Made by a program: the position numbers and the translations under genes. From Diphasiastrum complanatum (lineage: Eukaryota > Streptophyta > Lycopodiopsida > Lycopodiales > Lycopodiaceae): a DNA stretch of 64,000 nucleotides. The stretch spans positions 20,095,003 through 20,159,002 of the forward strand of contig CM055111.1 of NCBI GenBank assembly GCA_029204225.1, given 5' to 3'. Positions 40,788 to 51,904 of the stretch are shown one piece after another. Position 1 is the first letter of the stretch; each line of letters begins with the position of its first letter. Below the pieces are notes generated by a model, which saw nothing but the letters and a program-made list of their open reading frames with translations, made no database searches and was not told where the DNA came from.

Positions 40788-42785
40788 CTAGCTTGGTTCA
40801 ATCATTGCTTTACTAATCACTCCAAGTGATGATCTGAACTTCATAAAAGGTGTCTTTTGAAGTGGTTTAGTAAGTAGATCAGCTACACATTCATTGCTTG
40901 GAACATGCTCCAAAGCAATCTCCTTGGCTTGCACCATTTCTCTCACAAAGTGATGGCATATCTCAATGTGCTTAGATCTTGCATGGAAGATTGGGTTAGA
41001 TGCAAGGTGTTGGGCTGATATATTGTCATTGTAGATGATTGGTGCCTCCTCTGAATCCATGATCTTTAGTTCCACCAATAATCTCTTGATCCAAAGCACC
41101 TCCTTTGTAGTGGTTGTCAAAGCTTTGTACTCGGCCTCGGTTGAAGATAGAGATATAGTTTCTTGCTTTTTTGAAAGCCATGAAACCACACCTTCTCCTA
41201 TGAAAGTTGAATAGGCACTTGTTGATTTCCTATCCCTCTTGTCCCCTGCAAAATCTGAATCACTAAATGCATGAAGGTTAATCACATCTCCTCTATATAG
41301 AATCCCAAAATCCAATGTACCCGAGATGTATCTTAGAATCCTCTTAGCCTTTTCCCAATGGATATTCAATGGCTTTTGCATGGATTGGCTCAAACTACAT
41401 ACACTAAAGCTAAGATCTGGTCTAGTTATAGTGATCCACATTAAGGAACCTATAAGTTGCCTAAACAAAGTGATGTCCATGAAGGATCTTTCATCATCTT
41501 CATTTGGCACTTTTACATCTTGCTCCATTGGTGTGTCAACACTTTTGCATACTTCCATCTTAAACTTCTTCAAAAGACTTTGAGCATAGTTTACTTGACT
41601 TATAAAGATAAAATCAGACCCTCTAAGTACTTCTATGCCTAAGATGAAGTGAAGACACCCTAGATCTACCATCTTGAACTCTAAGGATAGATCTATCTTG
41701 ATTTTTTCAATACCATCAACACTATTTCCACTAATGATGATGTCATCTACATAAATGAGTAAAAGTACAATACCAACATCATCAAACTTAATGTAAAGAG
41801 TAGGATCATATTCACTTTGAACAAAAGAAAGTGAAATAAGATAGCAATGTAGTCTTGAATTCCAAGATCTCGAGGCTTGCTTCAAGCCATAGATGCTTCT
41901 TTGGAGATGGCATACTTTGTTCTCCATTCCATGCTTGATGAACCCTTGTGGCTGTTCCATATAGATATCCTCTTCCAAAAAACCATTCAAGAAAGCATTA
42001 GAGACATCCATTTGACATAGAATCCATCCAAAATGTGATGCAAGTGCAATGATTAGTCTTATTGTGACCATCTTGGCCACGGGTGCAAAAGTTTCCTCAT
42101 AGTCTATCCCTCTCTCTTGAGCATAACCTTTTGCAACTAATCTTGCTTTATGTTTGTTAACACTCCCATTTGCATTCAACTTAAGCTTGAAGACCCACTT
42201 GCATCCTATTACATTCCTTTGAGGTCTCTCAACAAGCAACCAAGTTTCATTCTCAATCAAGGCATCATACTCATCCAACATAGCTTTATACCATTCTTTG
42301 GAGTTCAATGCATCTTGAACATTAGACGGTTCTTCAAAACTAGATAAAGCATAAGAAGTGGATGAGATACCCTCAACTTGCTGTCCTTTGCCTTGATATG
42401 TGAGCCTTGATGGCTCCACTTTTTCCCTTGAAGATCTCCTTGGTGTGATAGGTGGGTTTGGTGCTTGCTCCTCCATGAGCTCCTCCTCAAAACCAAGATC
42501 TTGCTCCTCGGCCATCTTCTTCTTGATTGTTGGAGCACTTGAGCCTTCTTCAAGCATATGCATATGATGTTCATCAAAGATGACATCCCTTGAAACAACA
42601 AATTTGTTCAAGGATGGGAGATAGACTTTGTAGCCCTTGCTTGAGCTTGCATATCCAAGCATGATCCCTCTTGTGGAAGATGGATCCTCCTTGGTTCTTG
42701 TTTCCAATGGCACATGCACATAACATATACTTCTAGAACCTTCTATAAGTTGATAAGCTTGAGTAAGAGCATCCAAATAGGACAA
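40788..42785 (-). CDS. Copia pol fragment: integrase end, reverse transcriptase, RNase H (open, 5' truncated)
   Basis: This is the longest open frame in the window, about 660 codons. Copia identity starts at about 42727 (YVHVPLETRTKEDPSS, end of integrase). The frame continues with a linker (TPRRSSREKVEPSRLTYQGK), reverse transcriptase with NVIGCKWVFKLK, ETFAPVAKMVTIRLI, DVSNAFLNGFLEEDIYMEQP, the catalytic LLIYVDDIIISG and YGLKQASRSW, then RNase H with FSDSDFAGDKRDRKSTSAYS and SSTEAEYKALTTTTKEVLW, ending CVADLLTKPLQ. Gag, protease and the integrase core are absent, so it cannot move by itself. The first about 19 codons (LSYLDALTQAYQLIEG) are foreign to copia. Closest relative in the window is the element at 46500-52641. 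No stops occur, so decay is recent. Confidence 0.9.
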   Translation of the reverse strand: MSYLDALTQAYQLIEGSRSICYVHVPLETRTKEDPSSTRGIMLGYASSSKGYKVYLPSLNKFVVSRDVIFDEHHMHMLEEGSSAPTIKKKMAEEQDLGFEEELMEEQAPNPPITPRRSSREKVEPSRLTYQGKGQQVEGISSTSYALSSFEEPSNVQDALNSKEWYKAMLDEYDALIENETWLLVERPQRNVIGCKWVFKLKLNANGSVNKHKARLVAKGYAQERGIDYEETFAPVAKMVTIRLIIALASHFGWILCQMDVSNAFLNGFLEEDIYMEQPQGFIKHGMENKVCHLQRSIYGLKQASRSWNSRLHCYLISLSFVQSEYDPTLYIKFDDVGIVLLLIYVDDIIISGNSVDGIEKIKIDLSLEFKMVDLGCLHFILGIEVLRGSDFIFISQVNYAQSLLKKFKMEVCKSVDTPMEQDVKVPNEDDERSFMDITLFRQLIGSLMWITITRPDLSFSVCSLSQSMQKPLNIHWEKAKRILRYISGTLDFGILYRGDVINLHAFSDSDFAGDKRDRKSTSAYSTFIGEGVVSWLSKKQETISLSSTEAEYKALTTTTKEVLWIKRLLVELKIMDSEEAPIIYNDNISAQHLASNPIFHARSKHIEICHHFVREMVQAKEIALEHVPSNECVADLLTKPLQKTPFMKFRSSLGVISKAMIEPS

Positions 42786-42990
42786 AAGGCTATTATAAAT
42801 AGGCTACAAGCGTGGGAGCATTTCATCTCTCTCATTCTTCTCTCCTTCATTCTTATGGAATATCTCTTTGGGGTTCTACATCCATTTTTGCATTTTGGTG
42901 ATGATATAATAATGGATTATTGTGTATAAAATGCTAGTTTTCTTATATGTATGAGGTCCCACGTGTGAGTATTGTTGTTGTACGACTGTT
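42780..42990 (+). mobile_element. Degraded copia LTR piece related to 21-670
   Basis: It shares the order CTAT.ATAAA.GG, CTCTC.TTCTTCTCTCC, TGGGGTTCTAC.TCCATT, TTGGTGAT and a CACGTGTGA box with the LTR at the start of the window, at the same spacing. Ends are not clear. Confidence 0.5.
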
Positions 42991-43692
42991 GCACGGACTG
43001 GAACAATAAATCAACTTACATAAGTGATTTTGACAAGTTCTTGTTGAGTTTACGTCTTTTACATGTAGTAGCTGCAATATTTCTGCATTGTAAAAATCTT
43101 GATTTCTCAAAAAATTTATGTATGCAAATTCATGTTCGCCACATTGTGTGAACATAAGATAATTGTAAAATTTTGGCCACCATATTATGGAAAGTGAAAG
43201 TGGTCACCTACTTTCTTGACATATGATGAAATCTTTATGAAACTTGAAAATGACCTCACATGAGAGGAAATGTTTGTTTATTGGCAAAAAATTTGGGACG
43301 CAGGATTTTGAAGGCAAATTTTTTTAAAAACCTATAAACAAATTGGAGGGAAACCTAATTTAAAAATTTCAGCCATGAATAAAGGATTTCATCATTATCC
43401 TTTAAATTTTATGCTTGAGAAAGATCCTTTTATTTTACACTTAGTAAGATCACTCTTTAGTTACAACTTCACTTGACAAACTCACCATAATTTTATGTCG
43501 AAATTATGTTGCTAAAATGAATTTTTTTTTTTGCATACATATTAAGCAACTAGTGGTCGTTATATACAACATATACAACTTGGCAATGCCATTTACAAAG
43601 CTAGCCTCCTTAGATGTTACTACATAGCATAGTGGTCGGGATTCAAGACTTCACCTTTTTGGTGGCAATCAACAACTCTACCCAGTACATCC
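42991..43692. other. AT-rich stretch, no gene seen
   Basis: Stops in all frames. It contains a short poly-T tract near 43519. No recognisable element. Confidence 0.4.
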
Positions 43693-44459
43693 ACAAAGAG
43701 ATTATTAAGTCCATATCGAAGGCAATTTTTTGAAATAACAATGTTCACAATATCACAACTTTTTTTGCACATACCCTTTCATACAAAAATTTGTGCAGAT
43801 TGTCACTACAATTTTTTGAAATTTTAAAATAAACAAAACACTTCTCGCTTATTTGACAGTAGGGAAGGGCCTTTCTTTATGCCTAGGCGGAAGAGCATTG
43901 CAAAACTCCTCTCCACCCCAAAACAAATCCCCATACCATAACAATATAAATACTTTAAAATAACCATGCTTGTACAAAACTTACCTGTAATAGAAAAGCA
44001 TAAATGTAGCATAAGATTTGATGCTAAAAAGGCGTATGCTTCACAAAAAGACTCAATTAGTTGGCGCGAACACGTCTTGCTGGGAATGAAAGCAATGGAT
44101 AACCTCTTGTGACATTTTCTCTGTTATTCTCGTGCATTATTCTTAATCTCGTTTTGTTAAAATCTTAAAGTTAGAGCTAAGTAGGGCTATGATTCGGCTC
44201 AGCACAATTCTGTACAGCGTGTAAACAAGTTTGATAGATTATAAATGGATTGAAGGAGAAAACTGCTCTTTGTTGAGATTCAACATCACTGCCTTACTCG
44301 GAACTCCATACAGACATTGCTGGACACCCATCATCTTATTATTTTTTACGAATATGACAGGCTCTTATAACTTTGGTTGTGCCTAGAGGGGATTGACTAC
44401 ACAGAAGCAAATATAGAGTTCAGGTTAACCTGTGATAGAGTAGGAAATTGGATCTTAAA
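43693..44459. repeat. Non-coding block D, copy 2 (direct repeat of 33347-34094)
   Basis: See copy 1. Here block D directly precedes the H3-like block. Confidence 0.9.
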
Positions 44460-44462
44460 TCT

Positions 44463-44985
44463 TTATGGATTTGCTTAAAAACAATATTTGTCTAGATGGC
44501 CTTCTCTGATGTATCTTTAGCTGGCTCATCCATCTGCGTAGACTGGCCTTGGAACTGGACATGTTCTTTATCTTCAAAATTCTGGATTTGGCTTGATTGA
44601 AACTTAGCCTCTTCCAGTTCTTCTTTCAATTTCTCATATGAAACCATCTAGGGTTGCAAATATTGCAGTTGGAAGGTCTGGATAATTTTTTCTTAAATAC
44701 CTTTCCAAGTTGTTGGGTCGATCTTGTATCTCCCATGAGATACACAAGCTCCCAATGTGACTCTGGCACTTATCCGCCATAGAATTGTCTCTTCGGCTTG
44801 TTTCTTATAGATTTGGTTGCCTTTCCTCAGGAGAGTCTATAGAATTCTACAGCTAGGCAACAGAGTCCTGAAGTTGCTTTGATTTGCTTGGGCACTCTCC
44901 TTGTTGGTAATGGCATTGCTGAGTTTGTCGCTCAGCTCCTCGTTACTACTCTGCAAAGTAGCTCGTGCAACATCTGACTCAGAGC
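44463..44985 (-). pseudogene. Unrecognised coding relic downstream of the H3-like frame, copy 2
   Basis: This copy extends further than copy 1 and shows the coiled-coil-like VSYEKLKEELEEAKFQSSQI, then QNFEDKEHVQFQ and DEPAKDTSEKAI before a stop near 44497. Upstream it reads ILWRISARVTLGACVSHGRY. Frame breaks near 44650-44700. Confidence 0.4.
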
Positions 44986-45531
44986 TCAGAAAGACACAGG
45001 GTCTCTTGGCCGGGATACATCTAGGAGGAAGAGAGGCAGCTGGCCTTCGAGATCCAGCCTTCTTGGGGACAGCTTGCTTCTCTTCCTCCTAGAGGTAGTA
45101 GGCACGTTGTTTCTATCCAGAGGTAGGTCTCTAGAGGTGCTGGGATTATCAACATGCAGACCAGAATATCTGTCTCGAAGCCTTTTGAGAATGACGAAAT
45201 CCTTTGGCATGATGGTGACACGCTTACCATGCACTGCCAAAACACAAGTATCCTGAAAAAACTAGGACAAAAAATCTTCTACAGCACCCTGCAAGGCCTG
45301 CATGGCTGTCATGACAAAACAAACATCCAGGCCAAGTGATAGAGTGACATTCCATACAGATTGGCCGAAAGGAGCTCTAGGGATCAACAATTCAGTTGAT
45401 CTTTGGAGTTTTCTGATCTCCCTTAGCCAGACCTACTTCCTGCCACGCCTACCACCAGTACCAGGGGGAACACGAGAATGGGATGGATGTATAGTGGTGA
45501 TGGCACGGGCGGTGGATTTGTTCTTGGCCAT
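44986..45531 (-). pseudogene. Histone H3-like (possibly CENH3-like) reading frame with C-terminal extension, copy 2
   Basis: The frame starts MAKNKSTARA at 45531 and keeps all parts of copy 1: PSHSRVPPGTGGRRGRK, TAG, LREIR, STELLIP, LQGAVEDFLS, TAG, FFQDTCVLAVHGKRVTIMPK, then the extension SGLHVDNPSTSRDLPLDRNN to its stop at 44986. The two TAG codons are at the same places as in copy 1. Where copies differ, copy 2 has R where copy 1 has C (STAR/STAC), matching H3, and copy 1 has R-T where copy 2 has K-N, matching H3. The copies thus decayed independently after duplication. The extension is equally well kept in both. Confidence 0.75.
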
Positions 45532-45829
45532 CATTCTCAAAAGAAGAGAAAGAAGTTTGAACAAAACAAAAGTGGATCAAAACAAAAAACTTTGCGATGA
45601 AAGGGCGCTTGAGATCAATACCAGCACTGAATATCGGTTTCGAGCACAAGATCTACAGAGATTGTTTGCAGAAAGGAGATGTGCGCTCGAAAGCGATATT
45701 GCACAGCAGGCGGTATCGGACTTGAGCGCACTGTGAGAGGGCAGAAGCTTGAAAGATGAAAGAGCGCACTTGAGAGCGATATCGAGAGCTAAAAGCGAAA
45801 ACTTTGCGAAAAAAAATGAAAATTTCGAG

Positions 45830-46112
45830 GACTTATATATACGGAATTTTTGCACGTGTGAAAAGACGGCTGAGACACGTGTCGTCAGATGATTAGACCA
45901 CGTGGAATGTCCGTACTAGCAATGATGAGTCAAGTATGAGGCCACGTGGGCTGAGACACGTGTGCGAATCCCTAATCGACACGTGTCATTCATGCACGTG
46001 ACATATGTTAGATCAATCATACTAGGTACGGCGCATTTATTTTGGCTAATCACAAGTTGATACGTGTTCCTTCGCCAGTCCTCCACACGTGCAATTTTTT
46101 TTTATAAATATG
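45830..46112. promoter_or_regulatory. Divergent promoter with G-box cluster, copy 2
   Basis: Eight CACGTG boxes and one more ACGTG lie between 45850 and 46092. A minus-strand TATATATA (about 45833-45843) and a plus-strand TTATAAATA (46102-46110) bracket them. Layout is the same as 31700-32000. Confidence 0.7.
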
Positions 46113-46450
46113 TCTTTTTGGGCTCGGATTTTCACGCAAATCCATGATTGCATTGCCGGATATTGATTTCAAACGCGCCGCTTGCTCTCATTACATCTTG
46201 TTGGCTAATATGTGCTTGGATCCAATACTACATCGTCCGGTATCGCATTCGAGTGCGTCTCGCAACCCTTTTCTTTTCTGCTCGTTTTCCTTGCGCTCAG
46301 ATCCGATACTCCAACTTCAAATATCTCTCTCGAGCGCACGTTGATTTGAAGTGCTTGTCGGACCTAGGGTTTACGCCTGAGAGCGATATTTGGACCTTCA
46401 GTTCTGCTAATTTTGAATCTAGTTTGCTTTCTTTTTTTAATGAATTTTCG
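46113..46450 (+). other. Plus-strand leader and truncated gene start, copy 2
   Basis: Iterated GATATTG/GATACT and CGAGCGC motifs are followed by GCTAATTTTGAATCTAG at about 46405, the gene start seen at 53176 but without the ATG. It then jumps into the second promoter copy at about 46455. Confidence 0.55.
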
Positions 46451-46499
46451 CTAATTTTTGCATGTGTGAAAAGACGGCCAAGACACGTGTCGTCAGATG

Positions 46500-47236
46500 T
46501 GTTGAATTTCACACGTGTGGACTGTCCACTACATGTACTTGTGATCTCCTAAGGTGTGTAGATGCACCAAGATCAAGACTAGATTGAGATTCAAGATCAA
46601 TCTTGAATCCTATGGCAAAAACACACTACTACATGCATTCAATCACTTCCAACTCTCACTCACACGTGTGGGAAGTATTCAAAAAATAATCTAAGTAAAA
46701 ACAAGCTGCTCTCCTCGGGTAGAGAGAGAAAATACATCAAGAGCTCTTGGGTAGAGAGAGAAAGCTAGAAATCCATTAACTCACAAAATCCATGAAATCA
46801 CCAAATCAATTAATTTCAAAATGAGGAGTACAATGATACTAGTAGGTCCACGAGCTACCACTATGCTTAACTATGATTGGAACACATTTTATCACCTCTT
46901 GATCCTATTGGATCATTGATCTATGCAACTCTTAATTCTATTGGACTATATTCAAGCACACCTCAATTTCCTATTGGACCTTACAAGGTTCCACCTCTAT
47001 ATCCTATTGGACCTCTTGGAATTCATCAAACAAAAGCTTTACACTTGTCTACACTCTAATTAGCAAGTGTTTAGCCTCTTACTCTATTTTGGCTCAATAG
47101 TGGCATTACAAGTGGAAATGCATAATTTGCCATCTATGCCAAATTTATTCCTATCAACATCCTACACCTAGATGCTTGATGTAAAAAACATAAGACCCCT
47201 ATATCTAACATAGATAATCTTTTTCAATTCTTCACA
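46500..47236 (-). mobile_element. 3' LTR of the young copia element
   Basis: On the minus strand it starts TGTGAAGAATTG and ends GAAATTCAACA. The polypurine-like TTTTTTAGGAGGAG lies just upstream on the minus strand (47237-47250). Confidence 0.9.
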
Positions 47237-47254
47237 CTCCTCCTAAAAAATTAT

Positions 47255-48130
47255 CTATGAAGATTTGAACATTGATCTTGATATAACTCCAAGATTAGAT
47301 CTATGCTTGATGAAAGCACTTTTGCTCAAAGGCTTGGTGAGTAGATCGGCAATACAAGAGGACGAGTTGACATGCTCCAAATAGATTTCTCCTCCAATAA
47401 GCTTTTCTCTCACAAAATGGTGTGCCACTTCTATGTGCTTGCTTCTTGCATGAAATATGGGATTATTGGCAAGAGCTTGGGCCGAGATGTTATCACACTT
47501 GATCATTGGTAGATCATCCTCCTTGATGCACTTTAGTTCCATTAATAACCTCTTGATCCAAAGCACTTCTTTGGTAGTTGTAGTGAGTGCTTTGTACTCG
47601 GCCTCACATGAAGAGAGAGATATAGTATCTTGTTTTTTGGAAAGCCAAGATATTATATTGCCTCCAAGAAAGATAGTGTATGCACTAATAGACTTTCGAT
47701 CCATTTTGTCACTTGCAAAGTCCGAATCCGAGTAGCCAATAATGGATAGATCTTCACTTTTATAGAGTAGACCATAATCACAAGATGAACATACATATCT
47801 TAAAATCCTCTTGGCCATCTTCCAATGATGGATCTTAGGTTCTTGCATAAATTGACTCAATTTGTTCACACAAAAACTAAGATCGGGCCTAGTAATGGTA
47901 AGCCAAATCAAGGAGCCTACAAGACTCCTAAAAAGTGTGATGTCCTCAAAGAATATTTCATCACCTTTATTAGGATCTTTTACAATTTGCTCCATTGGAG
48001 TATCTATGCTCTTAGAATTTTCCATATGGAATTTTTTCAACATAGAGTGAGCATATCTAGATTGGCATATAAAGACATGATTTTCATAAAAATCAATTTC
48101 TAGGCCTAGTAAGAATAATGTCATCAACAT
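47255..48130 (-). pseudogene. Copia RT end and RNase H
   Basis: The frame reads FLLGLEIDFYENHVFICQSR, GSLIWLTITRPDLSFCVNKL, YSDSDFASDKMDRKSISAYT and SSCEAEYKALTTTTKEVLWI, and ends IADLLTKPLSKSAF. It should follow directly on the RT part at 48608-48093, but about 130 bases between YVDDIIL and LGLEI are missing, so the polymerase is cut just after its catalytic motif. Confidence 0.85.
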
Positions 48131-48608
48131 AAATTAGAAGAATGACAATATTGCTATCAACAAACTTTAGATACATGGAAGGATCATAGTCACTAAGAGT
48201 AAATCCTAGTGAGATAAGGAAAGAGTTAAGTCTTGAATACCATGATCTTGGTGCTTGCTTGAGTCCATAAAGACTTTTGAAGAGCAAGCACACTTTGGAC
48301 TCATCCTTGATGAATCCTTGAGGTTGTTCCATATAGATCTCCTCCTCAAGATAACCATTTAGAAAAGCATTGGATACATCTAATTGGAACACCTTCCACT
48401 TGAAAAAACAAGCAAGAGAAATAAGAATTCTTATTGTCACCATCTTTGCAACGGGTGCAAAGGTTTCCTCATAATCAAGACCATGGATTTGAGCAAATCC
48501 TTTGGCACATAATCTTGCTTTATGCTTGTTGATAGTGCCATCATGATTGAACTTGATCCGAAATACCCACTTGCAACCAATCACATGCTTGTTGGAAGGA
48601 GGATCCAC
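48093..48608 (-). pseudogene. Copia reverse transcriptase, N-terminal and catalytic part
   Basis: It contains NKHVIGCKWVFRIKFN, ETFAPVAKMVTIRILISLAC, DVSNAFLNGYLEEEIYMEQP, YGLKQAPRSWYSRLNSF and the catalytic LLIYVDDIIL. The frame ends right after the catalytic Asp-Asp because of the deletion. Confidence 0.85.
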
Positions 48609-48650
48609 AAGTTCCCAAGTATTGTTGGTGATTAATGCATCATACTCTTG

Positions 48651-49598
48651 CTACATGGCATCATACCACTCCTTGGTATTAAGTGCCTCTTGTACATTCT
48701 TTGGCTCTTCATGAGAGACATAAAAAACATAATTAGTGGAATCAAGATCCACTTGTTTGCCTTTGTCAACATATGAGAGCCTCTTAGGCTCGGATCTATC
48801 TCTCATGGATCTTCTTGGTGAAAAAATCCGAGGAGAGTCTTCTTCAAATCTCGACCCCATCACATCATGATTGTCTTCAAAATCAATAATTGATGATGCA
48901 TCCATAGATTTCTTGATCTCGGCCTCTTCAAATGATGAGTGTTGATCTTCATGAAAGACAACATCTCTACTTTCAATGACTTGAGAAGTAGAGAGTATAA
49001 AGACTCTATAGGCCTTCTTGGTGGATGAGTATCCAACCATGATCCCTTTGCATGCACTAGGATCTTCCTTCTTCCTTGTTTCCAAGGGCATATGGACAAA
49101 GCATAAGCATCCAAAAATTCTAAGGTGATCAACCTTAGGCTTCTTCAAAAATAAGATTTCATATGGTGACTTTCCTCCAAGAGCTATATGTGGGAGCCTA
49201 TTGCAAAGATAATTTGCACAATTAATGGCTTCTCCCCAAAAATCTTTGGGCAAAGATGCCTCAATTCTCATAGATTTTGCACATTCACATAGAGATCTAT
49301 TCTTTCTCTCGGCCACTCCATTTTGAGATGGAGAGTAGGCACAAGAAAACTCTCTTTTAATGCCTTCAAGCTCACAAAAGTCTTGAAATTTATTGGAGAT
49401 ATATTCACCACCTCCATCACTTCTAAGAGCTTTAATCTTCAATGAGAATTGCTTCTCTACATAAGCTTTGAAAATAAGGATCAAACACCATAGATTTTGA
49501 AGCAAGAAGATATATCCAAGTGAATCTTGTGTAATCATCAATGAAAGTAACAAAACAAGTGGCTCCTCCCTTGCTTGTAGTTGATGAGAAATGCACAT
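48651..49598 (-). pseudogene. Copia integrase and linker
   Basis: The frame reads IKALRSDGGGEYISNKFQDF, SPSQNGVAERKNRSLCECAK, PYEILFLKKPKVDHLRIFGC and SPRRSMRDRSEPKRLSYVDK. It overlaps the gag-protease frame at 49598-49432 in another frame, so one frameshift near 49470 splits the integrase. A stop near 48651 separates it from RT. Confidence 0.85.
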
Positions 49599-51141
49599 CC
49601 GAGTGGATTAACTCCAAAGGATGCTTGATTTTGATAGAAGATGTTGTAAATGGCTTTTTGTGAGATTTAGCAATAGCACAAGCCTCACAAGGCTTGATCT
49701 TCTTGGAGAATGACTTTGGCAAGCCAATAGCTTTGGATTCTTTGATCATAGAGAGCATGGATTTGTAGTTGGGATGTCCCAACCTCCTATGCCATAATTC
49801 CTCCATAGAGAGCTTGTTCACAAGAGCAACATTACAAGCATTCACATACTCATTTGGATCTAGTTTATAGATACCACCAAATCTAGATCCGAATACAAGT
49901 ATCTCATCATTCTTCTTGATAGTGCAAGTATCAACATTGAATTTTACATCAAGGCCATTATCAAGCAATTGGCCAACACTAATAAGATTATTGGTAAGCT
50001 TAGGTACATAAAGAACTCTAGAGAGAGAAAGAACTTTAGAGGATGCAAGCTTCAAGGGAATGTTCCCTATGCCTTCAATAGGACATTCAAAATCATTTGC
50101 AGTGTATATTAATTTCTTCACTCCATCATAAGGTGCAATAGAAGAGAAAGAGTCCTTGGAGCTACACATATGTGAAGAGGCTCCACTATCAATATACCAT
50201 AGGCCGTCCTTCTTGAAAGGAGTAGATGAGAAACTAGAGACCATAAGAGATCCCTCTCCATCACTTGCAATAGTGTCTTCCTTCTCATTGATAATATTGG
50301 CTTGCTTGAGTTGATTCTTCTTTTTGAAGCAATTGGTGGCATAATGACCTTTCTTGCCACAATAAAAGCACTTGATCTTCTTCTTCTTCTTGAGCTTGGA
50401 TGATGAAGCATTAGAGGAATCATCTTCCTCCTCATCTTTGTCTTTGGATTTGACTTTGTCCTTGCTTGAGGATTGTTGATGTTGGTTCTTGCTCCTCTCT
50501 TTGTGCTTATCCTTGGCAAAAAGAGCTTTGTCATCATTATGAGTGAGAGAAAGCTTGTCCATCCTCAAGAGCTTATACTCTTGTCTTGATTCTTCTGAAA
50601 TTAGCACACTTTGGAGAGCCTCCAAACTTGGTAGCTCCTCCTTAATGGCATAGGATTGGACAAGATTATCAAATTCACTTCTCAAGCCATTGAGAATGAC
50701 TTGAACTAGCTCATTTTGATTGATGGAATCACCAATACAAGCAAGCTCTCTATGAATATCTTTTACTCTCAAAACATAACTAGATGCACTCTCATCACTC
50801 TTTTGGCTACTTTGAAAGATTTGATTCCTAAGAGTGAGAAGCCTAGAGGTATTCTTAGCCTCATAGATAGTCTTGAGACAATCCCAAGCTTCTTTGGCTG
50901 CTGTACAAGTACCTATCTCCCTCAATATCTCATTAGAGACATTCATCTTAATGTAGTGGAGAGCCATCCTATCTCTCTTTTTGTATTTGTTAACCTCTTG
51001 AAGAACTTGTGGTTCTTCTTCAAGGCCAAGAACTATGTCCATCACGTCTTGAAGGATCAAGATGGACTCCATCCTCATTTTCCAAATTGAATAATTTGAA
51101 GTGGTCAATCTTTCACTTGGTTCCAACAAGGATGAACCCAT
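49432..51141 (-). CDS. Copia gag, protease and start of integrase
   Basis: This is a 569-codon open frame. Gag comes first (MGSSLLEPSERLTTSNYSIW, with ELVQVILNGL), then a basic linker, the zinc knuckle CFYCGKKGHYATNC (about residues 256-270), the protease active site WYIDSGASSHMCSS (about 315), the pre-integrase motif LWHRRLGHPNYKSM (about 448) and the integrase start HPLELIHSDV. Gag packages the RNA, protease cleaves the polyprotein, integrase joins the DNA copy to the host. The start at 51141 lies about 760 bases inside the primer-binding site, the usual place for gag. Confidence 0.9.
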   Translation of the reverse strand: MGSSLLEPSERLTTSNYSIWKMRMESILILQDVMDIVLGLEEEPQVLQEVNKYKKRDRMALHYIKMNVSNEILREIGTCTAAKEAWDCLKTIYEAKNTSRLLTLRNQIFQSSQKSDESASSYVLRVKDIHRELACIGDSINQNELVQVILNGLRSEFDNLVQSYAIKEELPSLEALQSVLISEESRQEYKLLRMDKLSLTHNDDKALFAKDKHKERSKNQHQQSSSKDKVKSKDKDEEEDDSSNASSSKLKKKKKIKCFYCGKKGHYATNCFKKKNQLKQANIINEKEDTIASDGEGSLMVSSFSSTPFKKDGLWYIDSGASSHMCSSKDSFSSIAPYDGVKKLIYTANDFECPIEGIGNIPLKLASSKVLSLSRVLYVPKLTNNLISVGQLLDNGLDVKFNVDTCTIKKNDEILVFGSRFGGIYKLDPNEYVNACNVALVNKLSMEELWHRRLGHPNYKSMLSMIKESKAIGLPKSFSKKIKPCEACAIAKSHKKPFTTSSIKIKHPLELIHSDVHFSSTTSKGGATCFVTFIDDYTRFTWIYLLASKSMVFDPYFQSLCREAILIED

Positions 51142-51887
51142 TGAAGACTTTGAAGTGAAGAAAACTCAGATGATGAACAATAAATGTTGTTACACACTTT
51201 CAATAGGATCCAATAATTGAGTACTATCTCCTCCTATGAAAGATCTTACAACAATTTGTGAATTGATTCTCACTAGCTACACAAATCTCTCTAAAACAAG
51301 ATCTATTTCACATCAAATGATGGAGTATAGGCAAAGTTAGGATCCAACACTCTTAACACGTGTGAAATACACTAAGAAACCAAATTTGACTCAAATACAA
51401 TGATATTGCATGAAACAAAATGGCTAAGATCTCAAAACAGTGCCTAGATCACATATAGATGAGATTGGCAAGCATACAACTGTGATTTTGGATCAACCAA
51501 GCAATCTCTTGACCAAACCAAATGTGTCCACCCAGGTCTAGGTGCCCTACCTACCCTCTTCAAAAGCTTATAACTTTTGATTGGCTCAACCAAATGGAAT
51601 GAAACTGATTGCAACAGAAACTAGACAAAAATAGCTTCAAAACAAGCTATCAAGCAAGATAAATGGATCAAACACGAGAGAAAACTTCCAAACTGAAATT
51701 GGATGTTCCTCACACGTGTCTGAGCACCTGATTCCGTACAGTACCAGGTCAGACCCAATCAATGTCCTTTTGATCTCTTTTGATCCAAGATTGAACAAGA
51801 TAGCTAGGAAAATGGGCCTTGACAATTTCTAGCTCAAGATTGATGAAAATTTTTCACTTAGATGGATCAAAATGCATGGTAACCTTA
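51142..51887. other. Untranslated leader of the young copia element
   Basis: No gene; lies between primer-binding site and gag start on the minus strand. Confidence 0.6.
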
Positions 51888-51904
51888 GGTAGGCTCTAGT
51901 ACCA
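51888..51904 (-). promoter_or_regulatory. Primer-binding site of the young copia element
   Basis: On the minus strand TGGTACTAGAGCC follows directly on the LTR end CAACA. It is a variant of the initiator Met-tRNA site TGGTATCAGAGCC. Confidence 0.8.

Noticed and set aside
42740-42785. Copia frame starting at 42785
   Set aside because: The residues before about 42727 do not match copia integrase and probably come from the sequence at the truncation point, so the open-frame start is not a true gene start.
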